This document shows, piece after piece, positions 8,558 through 19,818 of a stretch of DNA of 64,000 nucleotides. The translations under genes were made by a program, and so were the position numbers. The notes beneath the pieces are model-generated. The model saw nothing but the letters and a program-made list of their open reading frames with translations, was not told where the DNA came from and made no database searches. The stretch lies in NCBI RefSeq assembly GCF_010499245.1, contig NZ_JAAGOW010000001.1:1426001-1490000 (forward strand). Reading direction: 5' to 3'. How positions within the stretch are numbered: the stretch's first letter is position 1; each line of letters begins with the position of its first letter. Source of the stretch: Variovorax sp. WS11 (GTDB lineage: Bacteria; Pseudomonadota; Gammaproteobacteria; Burkholderiales; Burkholderiaceae_C).

Positions 8558-8815
8558 ATGCAACTGACGGAAACACAGCGCCACTATTGGCAGAAGAACC
8601 TCCGGATCACCGCCATCCTGCTGGGGGTCTGGTTCTTCGTGACCTTCGTGATCGGGTACTTCGCGCGCGACCTGAGCTTCACCTTCTTCGGCTGGCCGTT
8701 CAGCTTCTGGGTCGCGGCGCAGGGGGCGCTGATCGTCTACGTGCTGATCATCTGGTTCTACGCGCGATACATGAATCGCCTCGACCAGGAACACGGCGTT
8801 GCCGAGGAGATCTGA
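8558..8815 (+). CDS. DUF4212 small subunit of sodium:solute symporter
   Basis: The product is 85 residues with two membrane helices and the typical QRHYWQKNLRI start of DUF4212 proteins, followed by FFGWPFSFWVAAQG. These small proteins always precede a sodium:solute symporter of the VC_2705 type and are thought to be its partner subunit. The start at 8558 has an AAGGAG site at 8545-8550. The next gene begins one base after this stop, so the pair is cotranscribed. Confidence 0.88.
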   Translation: MQLTETQRHYWQKNLRITAILLGVWFFVTFVIGYFARDLSFTFFGWPFSFWVAAQGALIVYVLIIWFYARYMNRLDQEHGVAEEI

Positions 8816-8816
8816 C

Positions 8817-10934
8817 ATGGCCGACATCAGCTTCGATCACGGCGCCAGCGTCTCCGGCGCCGACAAGCGCACATTCAAGAAGCAGCTCAACAAGGTGTAC
8901 GGCTGGTACACCGGCGGCTTCATCGCCTTCATCATCCTGCTGGCGATCCTCGAGCAGGCAGGCCTGCCCAGAAACTGGATCGGCTTCATCTTCCTGTTCG
9001 CCACGGTGGGGCTGTATGCCGGCATCGGCATCATGAGCCGCACCACCGACGCAGCCGAGTACTACGTCGCCGGGCGGCGCGTGCCGGCGGTCTACAACGG
9101 CATGGCCACCGGGGCGGACTGGATGAGCGCGGCCTCCTTCATCGGCATGGCCGGCACGCTCTACCTCACGGGCTTCAGCGGCCTGGCCTTCATCCTGGGC
9201 TGGACCGGCGGCTACTGCCTGGTGGCGCTGCTGCTGGCGCCCTATCTGCGCAAGTTCGGGCAGTTCACCATTCCCGACTTCCTGGGCGCGCGCTACGAGG
9301 GCAACCTGCCGCGCTTCATCGGCATCGTGGCGGCCATCCTCTGCTCCTTCACCTACGTGGTGGCGCAGATCTACGGCGTCGGCCTGATCACGACCCGGCT
9401 CTCGGGCCTGGCCTTCGAGATAGGGATCTTCGTCGGCCTGGGCGGCATCCTGGTGTGCTCCTTCCTCGGCGGCATGCGCGCGGTCACGTGGACGCAGGTC
9501 GCGCAGTACATCATCCTGATCATTGCCTACCTGGTGCCGGTGATCTGGCTGTCGGTGAAGCAGACAGGCGTGCCGGTTCCGCAGGCGGTGTACGGCTATC
9601 AGCTCGAGAAGGTGTCCAAGCGCGGCGACGAACTGCGTGCCGACCCCAAGGAGCTGGAGGTCGCCGCCATCTTCAAGGCCCGGGCGGCGGAGTTCGACGC
9701 CAAGGTCAAGGGCCTGCCCGGCTCGCTCGCCACGGAACGGTCGGCGGCCGCGAAGAAGGTGACCGACCTGCAGGCCGCCAATGCGCCGTCGACCGAAATC
9801 ACGGCGGCCGAGAAGGCCATGGCCGCCGTGCCCAAGGACGAAGCCTCGGCCCGGAAGGCGTGGACTGCGGCGAAGGCTTCCAACGAGGCCCAGGCCAGGC
9901 CGCTGGCCGGCATGCCCAACCACGCGCAGATCTATGCGGGCGACCCGAACGGCGACGCCGCGGCGCGGAAGACCTTCGACGAATCGAGGCGCAACTTCCT
10001 CGCGCTGGTCTTCTGCCTGATGGTGGGCACGGCCGCGCTTCCGCACATCCTGATGCGTTACTACACCACGCCCTCGGTGCGGGAGGCGCGCGAGTCGGTG
10101 ACCTGGTCGCTGTTCTTCATCTTCCTGCTGTACTTCACCGCGCCGGCACTCGCGGTGCTGGTGAAGTTCGAGGTCTTCAACGTGCTGGTGGGCACGCCCT
10201 TCAACGAGCTGCCGGCCTGGATCGCCAACTGGGCCAAGGTCGATCCGTCGCTGCTCTCGGTGTCGGACGTCAACAACGACGGCATCTTCCAGCTCAGCGA
10301 GATGAAGATCGGCGGCGACATCATCGTGCTGGCCACGCCCGAGATCGGCGGGCTGCCCTACGTGATCTCCGGCATGGTGGCGGCCGGCGGCCTGGCAGCG
10401 GCGCTGTCCACCGCGGACGGCCTGCTGCTCACGATCGCCAACGCGCTGTCGCACGACCTCTACTACAAGATGATCGACCCGAACGCGCCGACCTCGCGCC
10501 GCGTCGCGCTGTCCAAGGCGCTGCTGCTGGTGGTGGCCCTGTGCGCGGCGGCGGTGGCGGCGCAGAAGCCGGCGGACATCCTGTTCCTGGTGTCGGCGGC
10601 CTTCTCCTTCGCGGCGGCAGCCTTCTTCCCGGCGCTGGTGCTCGGCATCTTCTGGAAGCGCGCCAATCGCTGGGGCGCCTCGCTGGGGATGCTGGCCGGC
10701 CTGGGCGTGACCTTCTACTACATGGCGACGACCCAGCCGTGGATGCGCAGCGTCTTCGGGGTGACCAGCCCGATCGAGCTGTGGTGGGGCATCCAGCCGA
10801 TCTCGGCGGGCCTGTTCGGCGTGCCGGTCGGCTTCGCGGTAATCATCATCGTGAGCCTGCTTACCGGCGAGCCGAAGAAGGAGACGCAGGAACTGGTGGA
10901 GCACGTGCGCTATCCGGATCTCAAGCGGGCCTGA
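8817..10934 (+). CDS. Sodium:solute symporter (SSS family, VC_2705 subfamily)
   Basis: The product is 705 residues, a member of the SLC5/ActP-like superfamily with about 13 membrane helices. The conserved core GADWMSAASFIGMAG is near residue 100, and ISGMVAAGGLAAALSTADGL is near residue 520. A long soluble insertion of about 140 residues, rich in Ala, Lys and Glu, separates helices in the middle; this is normal for the VC_2705 subfamily. It imports a carboxylate such as acetate together with sodium. The substrate is an inference from the family, since no metabolic gene lies beside it. Confidence 0.88.
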   Translation: MADISFDHGASVSGADKRTFKKQLNKVYGWYTGGFIAFIILLAILEQAGLPRNWIGFIFLFATVGLYAGIGIMSRTTDAAEYYVAGRRVPAVYNGMATGADWMSAASFIGMAGTLYLTGFSGLAFILGWTGGYCLVALLLAPYLRKFGQFTIPDFLGARYEGNLPRFIGIVAAILCSFTYVVAQIYGVGLITTRLSGLAFEIGIFVGLGGILVCSFLGGMRAVTWTQVAQYIILIIAYLVPVIWLSVKQTGVPVPQAVYGYQLEKVSKRGDELRADPKELEVAAIFKARAAEFDAKVKGLPGSLATERSAAAKKVTDLQAANAPSTEITAAEKAMAAVPKDEASARKAWTAAKASNEAQARPLAGMPNHAQIYAGDPNGDAAARKTFDESRRNFLALVFCLMVGTAALPHILMRYYTTPSVREARESVTWSLFFIFLLYFTAPALAVLVKFEVFNVLVGTPFNELPAWIANWAKVDPSLLSVSDVNNDGIFQLSEMKIGGDIIVLATPEIGGLPYVISGMVAAGGLAAALSTADGLLLTIANALSHDLYYKMIDPNAPTSRRVALSKALLLVVALCAAAVAAQKPADILFLVSAAFSFAAAAFFPALVLGIFWKRANRWGASLGMLAGLGVTFYYMATTQPWMRSVFGVTSPIELWWGIQPISAGLFGVPVGFAVIIIVSLLTGEPKKETQELVEHVRYPDLKRA

Positions 10935-10950
10935 GGTAGCACTGAACCCC

Positions 10951-10978
10951 CGCAACGCGCCGCTCATGGCGCGTTGCG
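10951..10978. terminator. Strong hairpin after symporter gene
   Basis: There is a perfect 11-base stem (10951-10961 with 10968-10978) around the loop GCTCAT, 16 bases after the symporter stop codon. The position suggests transcription termination although no clear T-run follows. Confidence 0.55.
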
Positions 10979-11013
10979 CGCGCGCTTGCTCAAACTGAGG
11001 AGAAAGTCCCCTC

Positions 11014-11890
11014 ATGCAGCAAGTTCCGGCGGGGGCCCCTACGCCATCCCATCCGCCCGCCGCCACCGTGCTCCTCTGCCGCGACAGCCTCGCTGGGCCC
11101 CGAAGTGCTGATGATCAACGCCGTAATGCTGTCGGACAGCGGCTCCTACGTGTTTCCCGGCGGCAAGGTCGACGCAGCTGACGCGCAGCTCGATGCGCAG
11201 GCCCACCTGGACGAGCCGCCCGAACGCCTGCACGCGCTGCTCGGCGACCCCGACATCGACCCCGCCACTGCGGCCGCGATCCACGTTGCCGCCGTGCGCG
11301 AGGTCTTCGAGGAATGCGGGCTGCTGCTCGCCGAGGGCCTCGACGGCCCAGGCGCCCTGCAGGCCGCTGCACTGGGCGCCCAGGGCCTGGCCTTCAACGA
11401 CCTGCTGGGCCGCCTCGGCGTGCGCCTGGCCACCCGTGCCATGCGGCCCTGGTCGCGCTGGATCACGCCGCTGAACGCCCTGCACTCGCCGGGCAAGCGC
11501 TTCGACACGCGCTTCTTCATCGCTCGCGCGCCGGAGGGCCAGGAGCCGCGGCACGACGACCACGAGGCCGTGCTGAGCGCCTGGCTGCATCCGCGCGCCG
11601 CACTGGAGCGCTACTGGCAGGGCGAGATCGCGCTCGCGGCGCCGCAGATCATGAGCCTCGCGCACCTCGCGCGCCACGCCAGCGTCGACGCCATGATGGC
11701 CGAGGCGGAAGCCCGCGCGCCCTGCGTCGTGCGCCCGCTGACCTTCGAGATCGACGGCCACCGCGCCACCGCCTATCCCGGCGACGCGTTGCATCCCGAA
11801 CGCGTCCGCGTGATGCCGGGGCCGCTGCGCCTGGTGCTGCGCGGCAAGCGGCTGGAGCCGCCCGGCGGCTTCGACGACCTGTGGCAGTGA
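11014..11890 (+). CDS. Nudix hydrolase, NUDT19-like, apparent +1 frameshift near 11098
   Basis: The Nudix box is of the type with a long insertion: FPGGKVDAAD begins it and REVFEECGLLL completes it about 45 residues later, as in NUDT19-like coenzyme A or nucleoside diphosphate hydrolases. The open frame with this box starts only at 11105 (GTG). An ATG at 11014 in another frame encodes the missing first strand (AATVLLCRD...LAGP), and the two frames join if one C is removed from the CCCC run at 11098-11101. So either the gene carries a real frameshift or the sequence has a one-base error. If the GTG at 11105 is used, the protein is 261 residues and lacks the first beta strand. Confidence 0.7.
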
Positions 11891-11969
11891 GGAGTAGTCC
11901 ACTGAATCATTGGACTGGCACCCGCTCACTACACTCCCCTGCTGCTGCATCGCTGCCCGGACACATTTC

Positions 11970-12575
11970 ATGGAATTCCTCACCCTGGCGGCTCTGCTCC
12001 TGCTCGCCGCCTACCTGCAGAAGACCCGCGAACAGAAGAAGCGCATCGCGCTGCTGGCCGGCCACCTGGGCCGCTATCAGATCGAGACGCTGATGGAGAA
12101 CCTGACCGAGGGGTACCTGCGCTGCCTCGGCGAGAACGACCCGACGCGGCGCGAGCAGATCTGGAAGCTGCTCGACACAACCGAGCAAACGCTGGTCGGC
12201 CAGTTCCAGCGCTTCACCGCCGATTTCGCGCGGGTCGGGGACGCCGAGGCACGCGTGAGCACGCTGCCGCTTGCCCTGCCCTTCGCCGACCGCCTGTTCC
12301 CGGCGCGCAGCTTCGACATGCGCCGCGCCCTCGCCATCCACGCCCGCGGCATCGCCGATGCCGCAGCCAACAGCCTGCAGCAGGCGCCCAAGAGCAAGGC
12401 CTACACCATGTCGGCCGAGCTGTTCCTCATGCAGCACACCTGCCATTGGTATTGCCGCTCCAGGGCGGTCGCCTCGGCGCGCATGCTGGCACGGCACAAG
12501 ACCCCCTACGCGCAACTGGTGGATTCGGTGGCGCCGGCGACGCGGCGGGACTACCGCGCGCTGGTCAGCGGCTGA
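11970..12575 (+). CDS. Conserved hypothetical protein with N-terminal membrane helix
   Basis: The product is 201 residues. The first 16 residues (MEFLTLAALLLLAAYL) form a membrane anchor or signal-like helix, followed by a basic coiled stretch and a helical soluble domain. No known motif is recognised. It has its own start after a 79-base gap from the Nudix gene and no clear partner. Codon use is the same as in the surrounding chromosome. Confidence 0.65.
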   Translation: MEFLTLAALLLLAAYLQKTREQKKRIALLAGHLGRYQIETLMENLTEGYLRCLGENDPTRREQIWKLLDTTEQTLVGQFQRFTADFARVGDAEARVSTLPLALPFADRLFPARSFDMRRALAIHARGIADAAANSLQQAPKSKAYTMSAELFLMQHTCHWYCRSRAVASARMLARHKTPYAQLVDSVAPATRRDYRALVSG

Positions 12576-12709
12576 CCAGGCCCGGCAAACACTTTCTAGC
12601 GCGCCTTCGTGCGGTTCTACGCAGGATCGTAGGAATCTGCGAGATGTAGCCCATTCGACCTCACTCTGCCCCGCACACAATCGCGCCAACAACACTTTAG
12701 GGCGACACG

Positions 12710-13395
12710 ATGATTGCAAACCGCTTTCTCGGCCAGATCCTTGCGCTGCTGGGTGGCCTGCCGGCGGCTTTCAGCGGAAAGCGCAAGACGGAACGACGCG
12801 CCGCGCATCGCATGGCGTTCGCCGGCGGTCCGGCCTGCGAGCGCGACCACGCGCATGCGCCCCGGGTGACGCCGCCGCTGGTGCGTGCGGTGAAGCCGAC
12901 CGCAACTGCTGCGAGCGTGGAAAAGCCCGTAGCGCGCATCGCGACGCCTGTCCCGCAGGATTCGCTGGTGCTTCCCGCCGCCCTGCCACTGCCACTGCCA
13001 CTGCCACTGCCACGCAAACTCAGGCGCCGACGCCAGTGCGCCATGACGCTGCGCCGGTACGTCCTGGTTCTGAACCAGCCAGCCCCGCCCCGGTCGTGGC
13101 TCCCGATTCCCGTTCCGAACGCCCGTTGCCGCCGCCCTGCCGCTGCGAAGGTGGCGCCGGCAGCCACTCCGGCGTGCGCTCGCTCGAGGAGGTCCGGGCC
13201 GACCTGGCCCGGCTGCGGGCCAATGCCAAGGAACGCCACGCACAGCTGAAGGCCCAGCACGAGAGCGCGTTCGCGCCCACCGACTTCCTCGATTTCTCGG
13301 CGCCGGCACCCGCCGTCAGCGAGATCTCCGAAACGGCCTACGCCTCGACGGCGTTCTTCGACTTCAAGGTCCTGGAGCCGAGTCCCAGCCGCTAA
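12710..13395 (+). pseudogene. Hypothetical protein gene with apparent frameshift beside a hexamer repeat
   Basis: An ATG at 12710 opens a frame whose product begins with MIANRFLGQILALLGGLPAA, and it looks coding up to about 12980. From there the plausible coding continues in the frame one base earlier, giving a Thr/Ala-Gln-Thr-rich linker and a C-terminal part with SLEEVRADLARLRANAKERH and the repeated DFLDF / AFFDFKVLEPSPSR segments, ending at 13395. The change of frame falls next to a tandem GCCACT hexamer. It is either a disrupted gene or a sequencing error. I do not recognise the protein; the paired D/FFDF motifs at the end are its only clear feature. Confidence 0.5.
12985..13013 (+). repeat. 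Tandem hexamer repeat (GCCACT, about 4.8 copies)
   Basis: Four exact GCCACT units plus GCCAC run from 12985 to 13013. In one frame this codes for Ala-Thr pairs and in another for Leu-Pro pairs. A change of whole units keeps the frame, so the repeat itself does not explain the frameshift beside it. Confidence 0.85.
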
Positions 13396-13450
13396 CTGGC
13401 CGACCCGGGCGCGAAGTTCGGTCCTCGAAGAGGGGGTTCGGAAGCTGTGG

Positions 13451-13494
13451 CGATAGTTATACTGCGCCGCCAAAATTTGGCAGTACAACTATCG
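13451..13494. repeat. Long imperfect inverted repeat between convergent genes
   Basis: The outer arms CGATAGTTATACT (13451-13463) and AGTACAACTATCG (13482-13494) pair at 12 of 13 positions. Inside them is the perfect palindrome GCCAAAATTTGGC (13469-13481). Allowing a 5-base bulge, the stem is about 19 pairs long. It lies between two convergent genes (ends at 13395 and 13523), so it may be a bidirectional terminator, but the AT-rich centre is more like a small mobile or protein-binding palindrome. Confidence 0.6.
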
Positions 13495-13522
13495 GTCGCA
13501 GTATCTCGGCAGGGCGGCAGGT

Positions 13523-14191
13523 TCACCGCCCGAACTCGTGGTTCAGCCCGACCGAGAAGCTCCGCACGCCGCCCGGCCCGGTGCGCGCCGCGCTGAGGTC
13601 GATGCTGATCAGCGGCGTGATGCTGACGCGCGCCCCGACGCGCGAGGTCCAGAGGCCGAAGGCGCGGTTGCGTTCCGCGATCAGCGAGACCGTGTCGTTC
13701 AGCGCCCACTCCCCCGCCAGGCCGCCGCGGCCGGTGCGCGTGCCGCTGCCGATGGCCCAGTCGGCGCCCAGGTTGGCATGGACCATCAGGCTGCCGGTGG
13801 CGCGCCATGTCACCGGAACGACGAACTGCCCGCCGGTGCGCCCGCCGCGCCGCGGCAGCTGGGAAGAGAAGCCCATCGAGACGGCCGCGCTCCAGCGCGC
13901 CTCGGGCTCCTGGCCGAGGAAGGTCCACTTGAGCTGCGGCCCGAGCACATGGACCGCATCGCCGGGCACCGAGATGCGATCGAGGTTCAGCCCCAGCTCG
14001 ACCGGCCCGACGCGGCAGGCCGGCCCGAGGTGCCACAACGTGGCGTCCTCGCTGCGCACGCGGGTGCCCCAGAGCTCGTACTGGCACTGGCCCGGATCGA
14101 GCGTCCCCGCGTCGTCCACATCGAAATGGCCGCCGGCCTGGGCGGAAACCGCGGCCAGCCAAAACAGGACTGCCAGTGCGCGTCGGATCAT
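13523..14191 (-). CDS. Secreted outer-membrane-like beta-strand protein, unknown function
   Basis: The product is 222 residues with a signal peptide ending AVSAQA near residue 19. The rest alternates short hydrophobic and polar residues, has many Gly and aromatic residues, and ends in NHEFGR; this is the look of a small outer-membrane barrel. No enzyme motif is visible. It is convergent with the frameshifted gene upstream and lies 50 bases after the start-proximal gap of the response regulator gene. Confidence 0.68.
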   Translation of the reverse strand: MIRRALAVLFWLAAVSAQAGGHFDVDDAGTLDPGQCQYELWGTRVRSEDATLWHLGPACRVGPVELGLNLDRISVPGDAVHVLGPQLKWTFLGQEPEARWSAAVSMGFSSQLPRRGGRTGGQFVVPVTWRATGSLMVHANLGADWAIGSGTRTGRGGLAGEWALNDTVSLIAERNRAFGLWTSRVGARVSITPLISIDLSAARTGPGGVRSFSVGLNHEFGR

Positions 14192-14241
14192 GGCCGCGGA
14201 TTCTAGGAGCGACCCGTGTCAGTTCATCCGCGCACAGACCC

Positions 14242-15251
<1,010 letters not shown>

Positions 15252-15255
<4 letters not shown>

Positions 15256-18200
15256 TCGAGCACTCCGCCTTCGGCCGCGGTCAACGCACGGCTCATGGCC
15301 TCGAAGTGGAACTGGCGCGCCAGCGTGCGCTGCGCGGCAGTCCAGGCCGCGCACTCGGGCTGGGCGGCGTCGATGGCGTCGAGCTCGTTCATGATGCCGC
15401 GGAAGTATCCCAGGCCCACCGCGTCACCGAGCGTGCGCAGGCGCGCGGCCTCGGGCAGCGCGCCTGCGGGCTCGGCCGGGGCCGGCTGCGCGGCGGCGGC
15501 GCTGTCGGTCCAGCGCAGGGCCAGGCGGCGCTCCAGCCAGTCGAGCAGCTCGCTGTGGCGCACCGGCTTGACGAAGAAGTCCTCGGGCGCGATGCCGACG
15601 TCGTTGTCCAGCCGCTTGTCGAAGGCGTTGGCCGAGACGATCGCGACCTGCGCCTCGGCGAGGCCGAGCGCGCGGGCGCGGCGGATGGTCTCCCAGCCGT
15701 CGATGCCGGGCATCGCGAGGTCGACGAACATCGCGTGCGGATGCCAGCCGGCCGCCACCAGGTCGAGCGCATCGTGGCCGCTGGCGGCGGTGCGCAGCTC
15801 GAAGCCCAGCGGCGCCAGCAGCTGCACGAGCAGCTCGCGGTCGGCCTCCTCGTTGTCGACCACCAGCAGGCGCCGTCGCGGGCCTTCGTAGCCGCGGCGC
15901 GGGCGCGGCGCCGGCGCCGCAGCGACGCGCCGAATGCCCGCGCCGGGGGTCTGGTGCACGCGCGGCAGGAACAGGCGCACGCGGAACAGCGAGCCGGCGC
16001 CGGGCGCGCTCTGCACCTTCATCTCGCCGCCCATCAGGTCGATCAGCATCTTCGCGATGGTCAGGCCCAGGCCCGCGCCCGGCGCCGACGGGCCCGCGCT
16101 CGCGCCGCGTGCGAAGGGCTCGAAGATGCGGCCGAGTTCCTCGGACGACATGCCCGGGCCCGTGTCCTCGACCTCGATGGCCGCGAACTCGCGCGCATAG
16201 CGCAGGCGCAGCGTGACGCGCCCGCTGGCGGTGAACTTGATCGCGTTGCCCAGCAGGTTGATGAGGATCTGCCGCACGCGCTTCTCGTCGGCCCGCACCA
16301 GCTCGGGCAGGTCGCCTTCGGGCTCGAAGCGGAAGGCCAGGCCCTTCTCGGCCGCCTGCAGCTCGAACATGTCGGCCAGCTCGGTCATGAGCTCGGCGAA
16401 CTGCATGGGCCGGGCATGCAGCGTGAGCTTGCCGGCCTCGATATGGGCAATGTCCAGCGTGCCCTCGATCAGCGACAGCAGGTGCTCGCCGCCGCGCTTG
16501 ATCACCGCCACCGCCTGCCGCCGGTGCGGCGGCACGGCCGCGTCCTCGCCCATGAGCTGGGCATAGCCGAGGATGCTGTTGAGCGGCGTGCGCAGCTCGT
16601 GGCTGATGGCGCTGATGTAGCGGCTCTTGGCCTGGTTGGCCTGGTCCGCCTGCTCGCGGGCCTGCTCGGCCGTCTGCTTGGCCGCCTGCAGTGCGCGGTC
16701 GGTCTGGCGGTGCAGTTCGATCTCGCGCATCAGCAAGCGCGTCTGGCGGTTCGATTCCTCCTGCGCCACCTTGCGGCTCTGGTGCGCCAGCACCAGCCAC
16801 CAGGCGACGATGCCGGCGATCAGCAGCAGCGCCATGTAGGCCTTGAGGAAGCCGGAGCGCAGGGACGCGGTGGACTGCGCCATGTCGGTCAGCGCGCTCT
16901 CGGCGACGCCGCGCAGCTCCTGCTGGTAGAGCACGCCGAAGACCGCAGCCAGCAGGGGCACGACGATCAGCATCAGCAGCAGGAAGTGTCCGAGGCCGGT
17001 ATCGAGATAGGGCCAGACGCGGCGCGGCAGCAGCCAGCGCAACGCCCCCGACCACTGCGCCGACAGGCTCGCCTCGGGCTTGCACAGGTCGCCGCAGCGC
17101 GCATCGAGCGTGCAGCACAGCGAGCAGATCGCGCCCTGGTAGGCGGGGCAGTGCGCCATGTCGGGGCCTTCGTAGTCGCGCTCGCAGATCACGCAGCGCT
17201 GGGTGCTCAGGCGCCGATAGCTGCCGGCTTCCGATTCGACTCGCGCCCAGCGCACCGCGCGCTGCCCGGTGGCCGGCGCGAAGGCGGCGGCGCCGCTTTC
17301 GCCCGACACCCGCGCGATGTAGTACTTGCCGCGCGTGACCCAGGCGATCAGCGGCGCCGCGGCGAAGGCCGTGCCGAGCGCGATCAGCGCCGAGAAGGCC
17401 TGCGCGGTCCGGCCGAAGGCGCCCAGGTGCGCGCTGATGGACAGCACCGAGGCCAGCGCCATCGCGCCCACGCCCACCGGGTTGATGTCCCACAGGTGCG
17501 CGCGCTTGAACTCGATGCCCGGCGGCGACAGCCCCAGCGGCTTGTTGACCACAAGGTCGGCCACCACCGCCATCATCCAGGCGATGGCGATGTTGGCGTA
17601 CAGGCCCAGCACGTCGCCCAGGGCCTCGAACACGTTCATCTCCATCAGCATGAAGGCGATCAGCGCGTTGAACACCACCCACACCACCCGCCCCGGATGG
17701 CTGTGGGTGACGCGCGAGAAGAAGTTGCTCCAGGCCAGCGAGCCGGCGTAGGCGTTGGTGACGTTGATCTTGAGCTGCGAGATCACCACGAACAGCGCCG
17801 TGGCCGCCACCGCCCAGCCGTACTGCGGGAACACGTACTCGTAGGCGGCCAGGTACATCTGGTTCGGGTCCACCGCGCGCTCGGGCGGCACCATGTGGCC
17901 GATGGCGAGGTAGGCCAGCAGCGCACCACCGAGCATCTTGAGCACGCCCAGCGCCACCCAGCCCGGCCCGCCCGCCAGCACGCTGGCCCACCAGCGGCCG
18001 CGGTTGGCGGCGGTGCGGACCGGCATGAAGCGCAGGTAGTCGGCCTGCTCGCCCATCTGGGTGATCAACGCGATGCCGACGGTGAGCGCAGCACCGAAGA
18101 GGTGCAGGTCGAACCCGATCTGGCCCGGCTTGAGGCCGTTGTAGTGCACGATGCCTGCGAACGCACCAGGATCGCGCACCAGCACATAGGCAAAGGGCAC

Positions 18201-18824
18201 CACCAGCATCAACAGCCAGATGGGCTGGGTCCAGACCTGCAGCCGGCTGATGGCCGAGATGCCGTGCGTGACCAGTGGAATGACCACCAGCGCGCAGACC
18301 AGGTAGCCCCAGGCCGGCGGAATGCCCAGCGCCAGCTCCAGCGCATAGGCCATCACAGCGGCCTCGAGCGCGAAGAAGATGAAGGTGAAGGAGGCGTAGA
18401 TCAGCGAGGTCAGCGTGGAGCCGATGTAGCCGAAGCCGGCGCCGCGGGTGAGGAGGTCCATGTCCACGCCGTAGCGCGCGGCGTAGACGCTGATGGGCAG
18501 GCCGGCCAGGAAGATGATCAGCCCGGTCGCCAGAATGGCCCAGGCCGCGTTGACGAAGCCGTACTGCACCAGCAGCGTGGCGCCCACCGCCTCGAGGATC
18601 AGGAAGGAGGCCGCGCCGCCGAAGGCCGTGCTGGCCACGCGCCATTCCGACATGCGGCGAAAGCGCTGCGGGGTGAAGCGCAGCGCGTAGTCCTCGAGCG
18701 TCTCGCGCGCCACCCAGCTGTTGTAGTCGCGCCGGACCTTGACGATGCGCTGCGGCGCTTCGTCGCTGGCGAGCGGAGGAACGGCGGTCGGGTCCACATC
18801 GCCCAGGTGCAGGTTCCGTGCCAT
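15252..18824 (-). CDS. NCS1-type transporter fused to hybrid histidine kinase with receiver domain
   Basis: The product is 1190 residues. The first 520 or so are an NCS1 nucleobase/allantoin/hydantoin-type permease with 12 predicted helices. A Cys-rich stretch follows (CVICERDY ... [16 protein letters not shown]), then two more helices and a coiled region with many Gln and Ala. The histidine kinase has its H-box in [15 protein letters not shown], the N-box [10 protein letters not shown], and the G-boxes EDTGPGM and [17 protein letters not shown] receiver domain with [14 protein letters not shown] comes next, and a short C-terminal helical region ends the protein. It is a transporter-sensor analogous to CbrA, which uses an SLC5 permease instead. 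The gene is divergent from ureA with 69 bases between them, so it probably senses a nitrogen compound. Confidence 0.9.
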
Positions 18825-18893
18825 CGGCACGACTGTTGCAATGCCCCGGGGCTGCCCATAATGGCCGCCCAACAAAGCGATACGACCCCGCCC

Positions 18894-19196
18894 ATGGAAC
18901 TGACACCGCGCGAAAAAGACAAGCTCCTGATCTTCACCGCCGCCCTGCTGGCAGAGCGGCGCCGCGCACGCGGGCTCAAGCTCAACTATCCGGAGGCGGT
19001 GGCGCTGATCTCGGCCGCCGTGATGGAAGGCGCGCGCGACGGCAAGACCGTGGCCGCGCTGATGAGCGAGGGCCGCAGCATCCTGTCGCGCGCCGACGTG
19101 ATGGAGGGGGTGGCCGAGATGATTCCGGACATCCAGGTCGAGGCCACGTTCCCGGACGGCACCAAGCTCGTCACGGTCCACCAGCCCATCGTCTGA
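18894..19196 (+). CDS. ureA: Urease gamma subunit
   Basis: The product is 100 residues, the exact family length, and begins [23 protein letters not shown]; the [13 protein letters not shown] and VTVHQPI segments are the family hallmarks. It is the smallest structural subunit of the nickel urease, which splits urea into ammonia and carbon dioxide in the cytoplasm. It is the first gene of the cluster on this strand. No ureD lies before it in the window; the upstream neighbour is the divergent sensor kinase. Confidence 0.97.
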   Translation: MELTPREKDKLLIFTAALLAERRRARGLKLNYPEAVALISAAVMEGARDGKTVAALMSEGRSILSRADVMEGVAEMIPDIQVEATFPDGTKLVTVHQPIV

Positions 19197-19215
19197 ACAA
19201 CAAGCCACACACACC

Positions 19216-19818
19216 ATGACCATGCGCCTTCTTCGCCAAGCCCCCCTGCTCCTGATCGCCGCGCTGCCAATGGCCGCGGCCGCCCACACCGGCGCCGATG
19301 CCGGCCTGCACCACGGCCTGGCCGCCGGCCTTTTGCATCCGTTGACCGGGCCGGATCACCTCGCCGCGATGGTCGCGGTGGGCCTGTGGAGCGCGCTCAC
19401 CGCGCGCCGCGCCTGGCCCGATCTGCTGTGGGCGCCGCTGGGCTTTGCGCTGATGCTGCTGGCCGGCGCCCTGCTGGGCCTGGCGGGCGTGCAGTTGCCG
19501 GCGGTGGAGCCCATGATCGCGGCCTCGCTGCTGGTGCTGGGGCTTTTGGTCTTCACGCAGCGGCGGCTGCCGGCGCTGGCCGCGGCGGCGCTGGTCGGCG
19601 TGTTCGCGGTGTTCCATGGCGTCGCGCACGGGCAGGAACTGGCCGGCGAATCGGGCGCCGCGCTGACGCTGGCCGGCATGCTGGCCGCGACGGTGCTGCT
19701 GCATGCCGCCGGCATCGCGATCGGCTGGGCACTGCGCCACGGCCATCGCTGGATGCCGCGCGTCGCCGGCGCGGCCGTCGCGATCTTCGGCGTCGCCCTG
19801 CTCGGCGGCCTCGCATGA
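19216..19818 (+). CDS. ureJ: HupE/UreJ nickel-type permease
   Basis: The product is 200 residues with a signal-like first helix and five or six more membrane helices. The motif [16 protein letters not shown] near residue 40 and the [12 protein letters not shown] motif near residue 135 are those of HupE/UreJ proteins, which move nickel across the inner membrane. It lies 19 bases after ureA and its stop overlaps the ureB start by ATGA, as in other Burkholderiales urease operons. Confidence 0.93.
   Translation: MTMRLLRQAPLLLIAALPMAAAAHTGADAGLHHGLAAGLLHPLTGPDHLAAMVAVGLWSALTARRAWPDLLWAPLGFALMLLAGALLGLAGVQLPAVEPMIAASLLVLGLLVFTQRRLPALAAAALVGVFAVFHGVAHGQELAGESGAALTLAGMLAATVLLHAAGIAIGWALRHGHRWMPRVAGAAVAIFGVALLGGLA

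Noticed and set aside
8748..11066. A 772-residue open frame on the minus strand
   Set aside because: It mirrors the sodium:solute symporter gene and has no motif; only the codon pattern of the real gene keeps it open.
15306..19196. A 1296-residue open frame on the plus strand
   Set aside because: It is antisense to the transporter-kinase gene and reads as repetitive Arg/His/Gln/Ala text typical of the opposite strand of GC-rich genes.
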